From the NCBI GenBank assembly GCA_015501585.1, contig JADNRY010000001.1:186001-250000 (forward strand): 64,000 nt of DNA, given 5' to 3'. Numbering within the stretch: the stretch's first letter is position 1; the number at the start of each line of letters is the position of its first letter. Positions 55,128 through 64,000 of the stretch are shown piece by piece. The notes below the pieces were generated by a model. The model had not been told where the DNA came from. It saw only the letters and a program-made list of their open reading frames with translations, and ran no database searches. This DNA comes from Rhodocollybia butyracea (lineage: Eukaryota > Basidiomycota > Agaricomycetes > Agaricales > Omphalotaceae). The translations under genes were made by a program, and so were the position numbers.

Positions 55128-57122
55128 TCAATAAGCTATATTACTCTTGCTCAGTCTCATTTCGAGTGCTCTGAATGGTAGGTACAATACGGATGTAACA
55201 GCGAAAGCCATTTCGAATCCAATATCACCGGTCTTTTCTGCTATCGGTCCAGTGAACCATATTTGGGACATACAAGGTACGACGAGACCAAACGAGGCAA
55301 CACCAGCTGCTATAGCAGCCATTCCTGAGGGTAGTCGTTTGGAGACGTTCCAGTTTTCCGGAGAGTATGCGGAAAGGTCGCGTTTCCTGAATACAGTGTG
55401 TTCTATGAGGATGATGGCTATGAAAGCCGAGCACCAGTAACCAATCAGTCCGAGGAAATTCTCGAGAGTAGCGTAGAATTTGTGAGATCCAACTATCGCG
55501 ACCGGGAGTACGCTGTAAAGAGAAGTAAAATCAGCATTCAGTCCGAACGAAACGAAATTAGAAAAATGTCATCGTAAGTGAGGGAGGAGTGTATCGTTCC
55601 GCTTACATTGCAGTTGCCACGATGGAAAAAACATATCGTGGAAGTACGATCAAAGCCGGGATGAACAACTGAATGTTCAACGAGATCGAGTAAAACGTAG
55701 CGGCGATATTACCAGCCACAGATAAGCTCAAAAGCACAGTAAGAAATTTTCCGAAGTTGCCCACTGGGCTCAACATGGCTTCCAAAAGACCCCCCACATT
55801 TGAATTGTCGTATCCCTCTGCCCAAGCAGGAATGATAGCAGAAGCGGCTGCGGCTGCGGCGCCCAAACATTGAACACTCGTAATGGGAATGAACAGGCCA
55901 AAGTAGGTGTAGGAAAAGATTTTAGCGCTGTCTCGTTGTTAGCGTAAACGTTCGTCAGACTGAACGATTGCCGCTAACCTTGGTACACTCGGATGAAAGT
56001 AGATGGTAAAGTCGGACGCGAGCGGGGAGTAAGTGATCACAAACCCTGCGATCGTCGAAGCGAACGTGAGTATAGTTGAGGCGTCAGCAGGCGCAGAAGG
56101 GGGAACGTCTTTCAGATTCTTTCCTCCGAGTCCCAACACCACGAGATAGACGACCAAGACCGGGAACCACGCGACACGCTCGTACCTGAGAACATATAAC
56201 GTCAGATTTTGTTAAAACAGAACCAATCAAGCATAGGCGCTAACCAAGTGAGTATCGAGTAGCCACAAAACGACAGCTGTAAAGATGGATAGATAGATGT
56301 AAGCTTCTTGAAGTAAAATCGAGCACGCATCTTACGACAAGAGATATGACAACAACGATTACAATACCAGCACTGAACTCAAGTGATTAAGTAGACCATC
56401 GTTCAATACGTATGTACTCACGTCCAAGTGAGATTTCCATCCGCTACGCTCGCAAGAGTTTGGCCGCCTAGAATAGCATTCAAAATGCAAAATCCGAACA
56501 TATTGATCATGTTCAGCACACAGGGGAGTATAACGCCATAGTATCTACTGAATATCAGTATCTGAAATGCACCTATCTCCTGGCGTCCACTTTCTACGCG
56601 GGAGATCTGAAGATAAAGATAAACACTTACCCAAAACTGAACCTTGCCTGGACCATCTGCCGTAGGCCAAGTTTAGGACCCCATGTAGAACTATTAATCT
56701 AGAAATTTAGAGATCATAGTTGGTCCGATGATGGGAAAAATGACTCGCAAATATGCTGGAGGCAAGCAACAGAGCATATTAATGAATAGAATAGTCAGAC
56801 ATGACTCTCGTATTCCCAATCCATATGCAACAGGTCCCAGTGTTCCGGCAGAAAATGACAGGATGTTGAAGTTCATTGTGAACCACAGGAAGAACAGCTT
56901 GTAGTATTGAGTGTCGGTACGTTCTTCAACCAGAATAGGAGATATACCTACTCATGGTTGAGCTTAATGCAAAATGGCAAGATATGAGTCGACGATACCT
57001 CGACTTTCCACACCCCACTTCAACAATCGTTTCGAAACGGTGATGGAGGGATCCATGGACGGAACTTCAGAACCGCTACTTTTCTCCAAGTCGACATCCG
57101 AATTTTCTTTACGCACAGACAT
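55128..57122 (-). CDS. NCS1 purine-cytosine permease (Fcy2-like)
   Basis: A plasma-membrane proton symporter for cytosine, adenine, guanine or hypoxanthine, judged by family. The soluble N-terminus, MSVRKENSDVDLEKSSGS, leads to SKRLLKWGVESRGI, typical of Fcy2 proteins, then EERTDTQYYKLFFLWFTMN. TM1 carries FSAGTLGPVAYGLG. Several small exons cover the middle (56200-56690), followed by ASTIAGFVITYSPLASDFT and the rich-helix region LLEAMLSPVGNFGKFLTVLL, SLSVAGNIAATFYSI, VGSHKFYATLENFLGLIGYW, SAFIAIILIEHTVFRK and the last TMs, ending LEMRLSKSNIAY. About 12 membrane segments can be followed. The ATG at 57122 was chosen because it gives the family-type N-terminus; a splice near 56950-57000 joins it to the main body. 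Confidence 0.88.
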
Positions 57123-57315
57123 GGTACGTAAACTATCAGCGTCGTATGGTGAGAGAAAGGAACCAACGGCAAAGGTACATACGGATTCGGAGTCATCCTT
57201 TTTTCTCCAAAATTCAACATGTCAATTTAAAATTGAATCGATCATCGATTAGGCGCTAAACGCGCCGTAAATTCCGTAAAAAACTAACGCTTTGACCTAC
57301 AGTACTAGTTTCTAT

Positions 57316-59013
57316 TCATGCGCATGTATCTACTTTATGATCTGTAAACTTGTCCAGTATCTCAAGCATACCTTTTCTGCGTTCTCTAGTATCGAAAACG
57401 GTAGCGTGATCTAGGCCGGGATAGTAAAACACATCCATAGATCCATCCGACCACCTATGTTTGACCTCATCTTCTCCAGTGAGGTATCTTCGAACCTCCG
57501 AAGCAGGAACAATCTGATCTTCTCCCGATAGGATTACAGCAACTTTCCGCCTAGCAGTCTGGTATCCACCGCCATTATTCGTATTCACAATATCTGACCA
57601 TATAAGGTCATCCTTCCACAAAATATTTTCCGCCCAGAAAAAGTATCGACTAAGCGTGTTTGCAATGTCTGCATCCCGAGAAGCGAAATACCAGAGTTGC
57701 CACTCATTGGCACGTCGTGGTTCGCGGTAGAGAACGTTGAACGCAACATTAGGTAGATGTAGTAGTATGCACACTGGGTCAATGAGAAGGTAGCTGGTTA
57801 TGAGTGGTTTCGGTATTGGACGAGAATCTCGTAGGACATGGGCTGTAATAACAGTGCCATAAGAATGGGAGGCCAAAACGGCACGAGATATTCCGAGCGA
57901 GTTCATCACAGAATAGAGTGCGTCCAGTGTCTTCAACCTAGGAGCGACCGGCTTGGAAGTCATGTGCATCGAGATTTGCATGATCTCTACAAGGATTATG
58001 CCCATGTCTGGGTCAGTTTGAATAAGGTCTTCTATTAAAGAAACGTAGGGATAAAGGCCAATCTGGATGATAAATCAGTTAAGAGCAACAGAAGGTATGA
58101 TACACTTACGCCAAGTCCATGGATGAAGACTATAGGGTCTCTATCAAGCGATCTATGGGACGATACCAGTACGAGAAATACTCCGTTACAGACGGCTTCG
58201 AGAATACTGTAGAGAGACGAGGAGGGAATACAAATCTAGGGGATGAATAGTGATTAAATCCAAGGCTTCTCAGTTTGATACAAGTATGCAAATCTACTAT
58301 TCCGACGATCTTTTGGGGAAAAATCAGTTGCAAGAATGGCTTGGACGTAAGAAACGGGCAAACCAGGTACCACACAAGTGGCCGATGTAGCATTTTGACT
58401 GGATCTAGTGACAACCTCAAAGAAGTCGTCAATGCCACTCGACCATCTTCCACATTCATCCCAGTCAACTCCTCAAAACCCTTCACATAAGTGTCTATTT
58501 CCTCATTCCAAGACTCTTCAGCGTTTTCCGGGCTGCAGTCAAACAAAGCCCACAAAATCCACTCGACTATTAGATTATATCGTAAGCTTGAGGTGATCAG
58601 TGAAGAGAGGCGCAGAGACTCACCAAGGTTTTCACGTTTTAATCTCGTGGACGAGAACCACCCTAGAGGATAATTTTGCACATCGGGTATTTGTTGGCAA
58701 CATTGAGAGAACAAAGCTTGACGTTGATTTCGGTCAAGAACAGGAGAATTGTATAGGTTCTGTTGAGTTGCAGTAAATGTTAAAAGGCAGCTTGAGGCAA
58801 AAAATCAACCTTCTGCAGTCTACTTCTTCTTGCAAGATATACGAAATAAAATCCACCCTCTAAACCGGCAACTAGGAAGAGCCACGGAGAGACCAGAACT
58901 GTCCTAGTGTAAAGGGAGAGGCAAATATAAAGCAAGCCTGCAGGTGCAACACTTCGCAAAAGAGAAATAGAAATTATAATACCAGCGAGGTCAAGAAGGC
59001 TGGTCCCAATCAT
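57316..59013 (-). CDS. Membrane-anchored alpha/beta hydrolase
   Basis: Four exons give roughly 500 residues. The N-terminus has two hydrophobic segments (LLDLAGIIISISLLRSVAPA and VLVSPWLFLVAGLEGGFYFV) that should anchor it in a membrane. The hydrolase fold follows: the oxyanion loop FIHGLG (before an intron at about 58110), the nucleophile elbow ASHSYGT with Ser as nucleophile, VILSGEDQIVPASEV and the catalytic His in YYPGLDHATVF. Asp of the triad is probably in GEDQIV. The elbow has Ser in place of the first Gly of GxSxG, which occurs in many fungal hydrolases of this kind. Substrate unknown; lipid or ester hydrolysis is likely. It diverges from the GT15 gene, with only 106 bp between the start codons. 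Confidence 0.82.
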
Positions 59014-59119
59014 GGCATGAAATAAGCGCCGTCAGATTCAATATATTTATTTTTGCTCTGTATCCATACTTCGACAAGAGGTTTTGGAGTCTGTCTTCGG
59101 GAGACAATCTCTAGATATT

Positions 59120-60850
59120 ATGATCTATTATTCTCCCCTCCTGACGACTTCTACAGCCCGTTGGAAGCAGCTAGCGCTTTCCAAGAAAGTCACGCTTGCC
59201 TGTGTACTTGTACGTTAAGTCCCGAGTTACAACTGTACAATGTTCATCCATTTTCCAGTTTTTTTCAGTATTTTTGCTCTCAGAAGTGTTTCTAGAACGT
59301 GGAATTAGCACACGTATAGCATCTCACTTTTCACCTGTACCCGAAAAACCGCTTTCCTGCGCCAATCCCTTCGAATTTGATCATCATGGGCCACGCCCTA
59401 CTTATCCTCGTAAAGCCAACGCTACCTTCCTCACCTTAGCCAGGAACAGTGATATAGCCGGAGTCATACATAGCATGAAGCAGGTCGAAGGCAGATTCAA
59501 TCGGGACCGACATTATCCTTGGGTTTTCCTCAATGACAAGCCTTTCAGTGAAGAGTTTATTGCGTGAGTCAGTAAACCTTTTACTTTTTCCCTTGTCGTT
59601 GATTATAACTATGCAATAGGTGCACTACTGCGGCCACGTCTTCAAAAACTTATTATGGGCAGATACCGCCCGAGCAGTGGGTGCAGCCGGATTTCATAGA
59701 TGAGGCGAAAGCCACAATGGCGCGGAAAGCATTGTCGAAGATCAGAGGTGTTTACTACGCAGGCGAGCAGAATCTCTCTGTCATGACATTCTGCTCTTTG
59801 CTGAATATGAACCAGACAGCGTACCGTTGCGTACCAACTACAATTTAAATTGTGACTTGATATTCATTTGTCCATCTCAGGTATCGCAACATGTGTAGGT
59901 TCTACTCGGGATCCTTTTACAAACAACCTCTGCTACAAAACTACAAGTACTACTGGCGGGTAGAGTGAGTGATTTTTGGACTTTCCTTGATTTAACCTGA
60001 AGGCCACAGACCCGATATCAACTACCGATGCGAAATTGAATATGACCCGTTCTTGTACATGGAGGACAACAACAAGGCTTATGGTACATATCTTGTTATC
60101 ATCCAATATTATGATTCTAACTCTTTGACTGCTTCGCAGGGTTCACAATATCGGTTCCGGAGCAAAAAGAAACGACGCCTACTTTATGGGAAACGTCAAT
60201 GGGTTTGTCTACATGTTTTCCTTTTGAAACCAACTCAAACTAGTGATCAGAATTCTTCAACAAAAATCCCCAATATCTACACCCTAATAATGCTATGCGT
60301 TTTGCTTCAAAGGATGGAGGCAAGACCTGGACGCGATGTACATGTGTGTAACTCAGCACAGCTGCGTATATTTATTAGTCATTGACGTATTGACGCAGAC
60401 TGGACCAACTTTGAAATTGGAGATCTCGACTTCTTCCGTGAATCAGAGGGGTACAACAAGTACTTCGAGGCTTTAGAAGCTGCCGGTGGTTTTTATTATG
60501 AGGTATGTAGTCTCAGTGCCCTATTCCTCGACTAATATCACCGCTACAGCGATGGGGTGACGCGCCCTACCGTGGAATCGCCCTATCTCTACTCCTCGAC
60601 CGCAACAGGATTCATCATTTTGATGATTTCGCGTATGAGCATACTGCTTGGGAACAATGTCCAAATCCATCCACGCCAGCATACGAGCGTGGAAGGTGTA
60701 GTTGTGACTATGATCAATCAATGGCTGTGAAGTGGGAGAGGTAAGATTTTGGTGTCATCGATGATGTTGCGACGCAAATACTGACGGTCATTTAGATATT
60801 CCTGCCAGGCTGACTTTGATGCTGTATTTGCTGCACCGGGGACTGCCTGA
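59120..60850 (+). CDS. GT15 alpha-1,2-mannosyltransferase (Kre2/Mnt1-like)
   Basis: A Golgi type II membrane enzyme that adds alpha-1,2-mannose to glycoproteins from GDP-mannose. A mini first exon encodes [20 protein letters not shown] and the signal-anchor [16 protein letters not shown] runs across the first intron (59219-59273). The catalytic domain has [122 protein letters not shown] and [19 protein letters not shown]. The Glu in NFEIG is the proposed nucleophile of Kre2. The usual YHHG block reads YEHT here. The C-terminus is [19 protein letters not shown], ending at a TGA at 60848. The first ATG upstream of the anchor was chosen. Confidence 0.9.
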
Positions 60851-61499
60851 TTAAATTATTTGTCAAAGTAAGCTACTTATTTCTACTAATCTAAATTCCA
60901 AACAGAACATCAACAACCTTTCTAATTGGGAGGACGTGGTTTTTGATGAGCTACACCTGTTGGTCTCTGCTGTTGCGAACTGATGGGAGGATATGGTTTC
61001 CTTGTCTACGATTAAAGTTAGAGTTGAGTTGGAGTTGGTCAACAGCGGTCAGTGGTCAAGATCCGAGTGCACTGTATCCAAGTGCGCCGTACCCATACAA
61101 CGGGCTGTTATCTACCGTTCTCTCGTCCTCACTGAAATATATGCGTAGTTTAGGTTTATATATAACGACGTTAAGTGCTCGATAATAATTATTGGTTGAT
61201 CTCGTAAAACAATATGATTAAACCATGGGTTCTACTCACTGCAAAAAATATCAAGGAATCTGAACGGCTGGGCTTGTCTCTCACTTGCTCAAAAACCGTA
61301 TGCAACACACCTCAAATCTTAATCGGAAGCCTTTGGCCATCAATGCTCGGAATACTGGTGAATGTGTTCCGTACCCAAAATAACAGGTGGAAATCCGGAA
61401 CGTAACGCAGAAAGCCGTAAAGTTGATCCATCGAGAGCTGAGATGAATCGACGATAAAAAGACATTGCGGTATGTAACCAGGTGCTACAGTACTTGTTT
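60851..61499. other. Region after GT15 without recognisable gene
   Basis: About 650 bp of short open frames on both strands, none with recognisable family features. It may be GT15 3' UTR plus the 5' part of the decayed gene that follows. Confidence 0.35.
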
Positions 61500-62677
61500 T
61501 CTCCGTCTTCTAGGCCCATGGTCACGCTGGGGTACTACGCGATGCACTCATCAGATACTCCGACAATGCGGGAAGCGACTTCAACGACCCTCAGTTTCAA
61601 ATGTTTGTGGACGATGATGTGGAGGCTTTGTCGATGAGTCCGGATTCACGCGTCTTCAGGCCTCCCGAACGAATAAAGCGATGTATACTCACGCTCGTCT
61701 TCAACGAAGCGGCTGCAGAGTACAGTTCATACTATTCTCTTTCTTGTGCTGATCGACGATGATTCAGCGTATGCCAGGTGGGAGAGGAATACTCGGGATA
61801 CTTCTACAGGTATGTCCGAATTCCGAGTCAACGATGCTCCGGTTCGACTGACTCTCGGTCTGCACGACAAAGACCGATTAGTACTCATCCTCTCTAACAA
61901 TTCGAGATCACGAAGTGTCTATTCGTTGCAATATTTACTATGAGGGGCACTCGGGACACCCTTGTAGATATTGGCATGCGTCTATTCCATATCCTCATTC
62001 TGGCACATTTTGGAACGGGAGGACGAGGCGTTAACGAAGAAAGAGATCTACTTCTTAGCTTATGCCAAATCAATACTGAAAGATGAAACGTCTCTTGCTG
62101 GAGTCGAATCGCGAGGCCATGACCCTCGTAGATCTTTCGGAAGAACCCATCTGCGTACCGAATGGAATGTAAGTACTCGCATTCGAGTTTCGTTCCAAAT
62201 TATATACAAATGCAATTATTATTAGGTCCTGAACGCTACACCTCGAGACCATTTTTTAGAAGACGGAACGGCACTAGGACACATCAGAGCAGGCTTGTAC
62301 GAAATTCAAGATCGAAAGGCAGAGTTTGTTACTGTGGACTCACCGAATTCAGGACTGGCCTGAGGGTGCTTCAGATTGAACCTTGCTATGCAATGAAGAG
62401 CCATAGAGAGACTCCCACTGGCCTTGAACTTCCTCAGAATCCTACTACGGTGAATCGTCAACCTCATTTGCCACTTCTCCCCGATGATTTAGCTTTTCTT
62501 CCTTCGGTTCTTGAACGATTTGACTTCATCCGTCTTATTATGGGAACACAGGAGATACACTCTCGTTCCGTATCCCAAGGAAAGACGCGCAGGAACCTGA
62601 GGATCCGAAAAACGCTGAACCTAAATCCGGGTACGATTTTAGCCTCACGAAATGGAATAGATCTCATTCTTCCGTAG
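61500..62677 (+). pseudogene. Interrupted coding remnants of an unrecognised gene
   Basis: I do not recognise the family. Several coding-like stretches follow one another on the plus strand in changing frames. An acceptor-like CTTCTAG at about 61514 leads to AHGHAGVLRDALIRYSDNAG and FVDDDVEALSMSPDSRVFRP. A frame change near 61710 leads to LIDDDSAYARWERNTRDTS and VRLTLGLHDKDRLVLILSNN. After a gap come SSFWHILEREDEALTKKEIY, then LLLESNREAMTLVDLSEEPI, a possible intron (62170-62224), and DHFLEDGTALGHIRAGLYEI. At about 62362 the frame breaks again without a splice signal. PTGLELPQNPTTVNRQPHLP and SVLERFDFIRLIMGTQEIH then run to a stop at 62675. Breaks without splice signals suggest decay; a multi-exon gene with sequence errors is the alternative. 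Confidence 0.4.
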
Positions 62678-64000
62678 CCCCTTGAGCCTAAATCGCTGCG
62701 CGAAACATCTAAGACAACTAGTAACAAGTTTGAGCCGCCATGTTACTGCGGAAAGTTGGAAAGTGCTCCACCAGAGTGGCGGATAAAGTGTGCAAGTACA
62801 CACAATCAAATTGCCCGCGCCCAATAGATGACATATCTTGGAATGACTATTAAAACTATTAGAAATAATAAACATTATTGGCTACTAAGTATAGATTCGG
62901 CGAAGAAAGATTTTGTCATAAGTATTTTGAAGTTCGTCTCCACAATAGGAGGAGGTAATCGGCGGCACAACACCGCGATCGCGGCGTAGAAAATAAACTT
63001 CCTTGCAAGTGCTACTTACTCTTTCACGCCGGGGGCCTGAGTTTTCGGCTTTTACATGTTGTTGTCTACTTGAAGTTTCGAATAAGTTAAGTACAATGGG
63101 TGACATACACTCGAACACACTCAGAATATGTACACGTTTATCGAGGACTAAAGGTCTCTCAGAAGCCTTCAAGCTTCAATAGGTGAGATAGGGACATATC
63201 CCTAGACTGTTCGGACTGCAGCTCGTCGTTCCGGACACGGGTTGGTTTTGGCTAGAGTGTTCTTTTCAACGGAAGAGGAAAACAGGAAAGTGGGGGGCGG
63301 TTCCCTTGCAGTACATCTAGTTTCTTGAGCCTTTCTGAAAGTTGTCAGCCTCTTCAACCACAGGAACTGGAAGCCGATGCGAGCATCTGCAACTGTAGAT
63401 AGGTGGGTTTGCTGCGTGCAGCTTCAGCTGGAAAAAGTAAACCCAGCTCAATCGGTGCGTTTGGAGGCCAAACACGGGCAGAGATTACCGTGATACTAAG
63501 CATAGATAATGAACACAAGAAAGATAACTGAGGGTGTCCAAAGACTTGACCACCATCTTCACGCCTTGGTGTCTTATCATTTGAACTTGGTTGACCGGCG
63601 GTTGGCTGTCGAACTGCCCTGACACCAGCTCAAATCATTGCGTTATGTTTTATTGAAATTGATCCACAGTCTATCTGTACGAAAGATTGACCGTGTCTGT
63701 CAATATGTTGACGCTCCAAATCGGCTGCCCAATCCTCCGCCCAATCCCCGCATGCGAACACCCAGGGTTCAAATTGAACAAGCACTCGAGTGCTGAGTGC
63801 ACCTGGCCGTCTCTGGCCGTGCAATCCTATCCTTTGAGCTGGAGTTTGTTGAATCACATCAATTTATGGTTCTCTGATGGGGACATTGACAATGGGTCAC
63901 GGATCCGGAGTCTATTTAGCTTTATTAATTACCTTATCGATGGCCTGCGTGAGGTTAAAACGTCTTCTCGCGGAGGCAGGCATTATTAAACCTTTCACTT
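62678..64000. other. Terminal region without recognisable gene
   Basis: About 1.3 kb. Open frames at 62885-63172 (minus) and 63687-63989 (plus) show no recognisable features. The sequence may be the upstream region of a gene beyond the window end. No tRNA, repeat or transposon end seen. Confidence 0.4.

Noticed and set aside
61340..61525. Minus-strand 61-residue open frame
   Set aside because: Lies in decayed sequence, shows no known motif, and has no promoter-like context.

Overview
This window comes from a filamentous basidiomycete, most likely a mushroom-forming agaricomycete. Almost every gene is split by GT-AG introns of about 40-60 nt. Genes lie on both strands with short spacers. The family mix also fits: class II DAHP synthase, a NoxB-like NADPH oxidase, GH28 pectinases, a GT15 mannosyltransferase, a MYND-type remnant, and a seven-helix membrane protein of a kind common in mushroom genomes. 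No prokaryotic operons, plasmid or phage features, or CRISPR arrays are present. Gene models below were joined by eye across splice sites; start and end describe the whole span including introns.

Layout. 0-11.5 kb: a small CsbD-like stress protein, a very large VWA8-type AAA/VWA ATPase (minus), an acyl-CoA dehydrogenase (minus) and a Dal5-type MFS permease. 11.9-19 kb: the serine palmitoyltransferase subunit LCB2 (minus), a class III aminotransferase and class II DAHP synthase, the entry enzyme of the shikimate pathway. 19.5-34.7 kb: a GH28 pectinase, the retromer subunit Vps26 (minus), a ThDP enzyme directly followed by anthranilate phosphoribosyltransferase, a NADPH oxidase (minus), a second GH28 (minus) and the ribosome-biogenesis WD protein Sof1/DCAF13. 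35-45 kb: an unrecognised multi-pass membrane protein, a tandem pair of intronless nitroreductases, an unrecognised protein and a Dip1/Ldb17/SPIN90-like actin regulator.

45-50.8 kb is gene-poor. It holds two diverged copies of a short promoter-like block, one candidate small gene, a decayed MYND zinc-finger gene, a serine tRNA with a 7-nt intron, and a complete 411-bp MITE with an 8-bp target-site duplication. 50.8-61 kb: the Hsp70 exchange factor Fes1, a seven-TM receptor-like protein, a purine/cytosine permease, a membrane-anchored alpha/beta hydrolase (all minus) and a GT15 mannosyltransferase. 61.5-62.7 kb carries coding remnants interrupted by frame changes. The last 1.3 kb shows nothing recognisable.

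Most genes are unrelated housekeeping functions and do not form one pathway. The linked themes are aromatic metabolism (DAHP synthase and the TrpD enzyme) and pectin degradation (two GH28 genes whose promoters share an inverted CGGACC/GGTCCG motif). No clearly new multi-gene system was found. The best leads are the hAT-like MITE, the shared pectinase promoter motif, the intronless nitroreductase pair and the duplicated promoter-like block in the gene-poor stretch.
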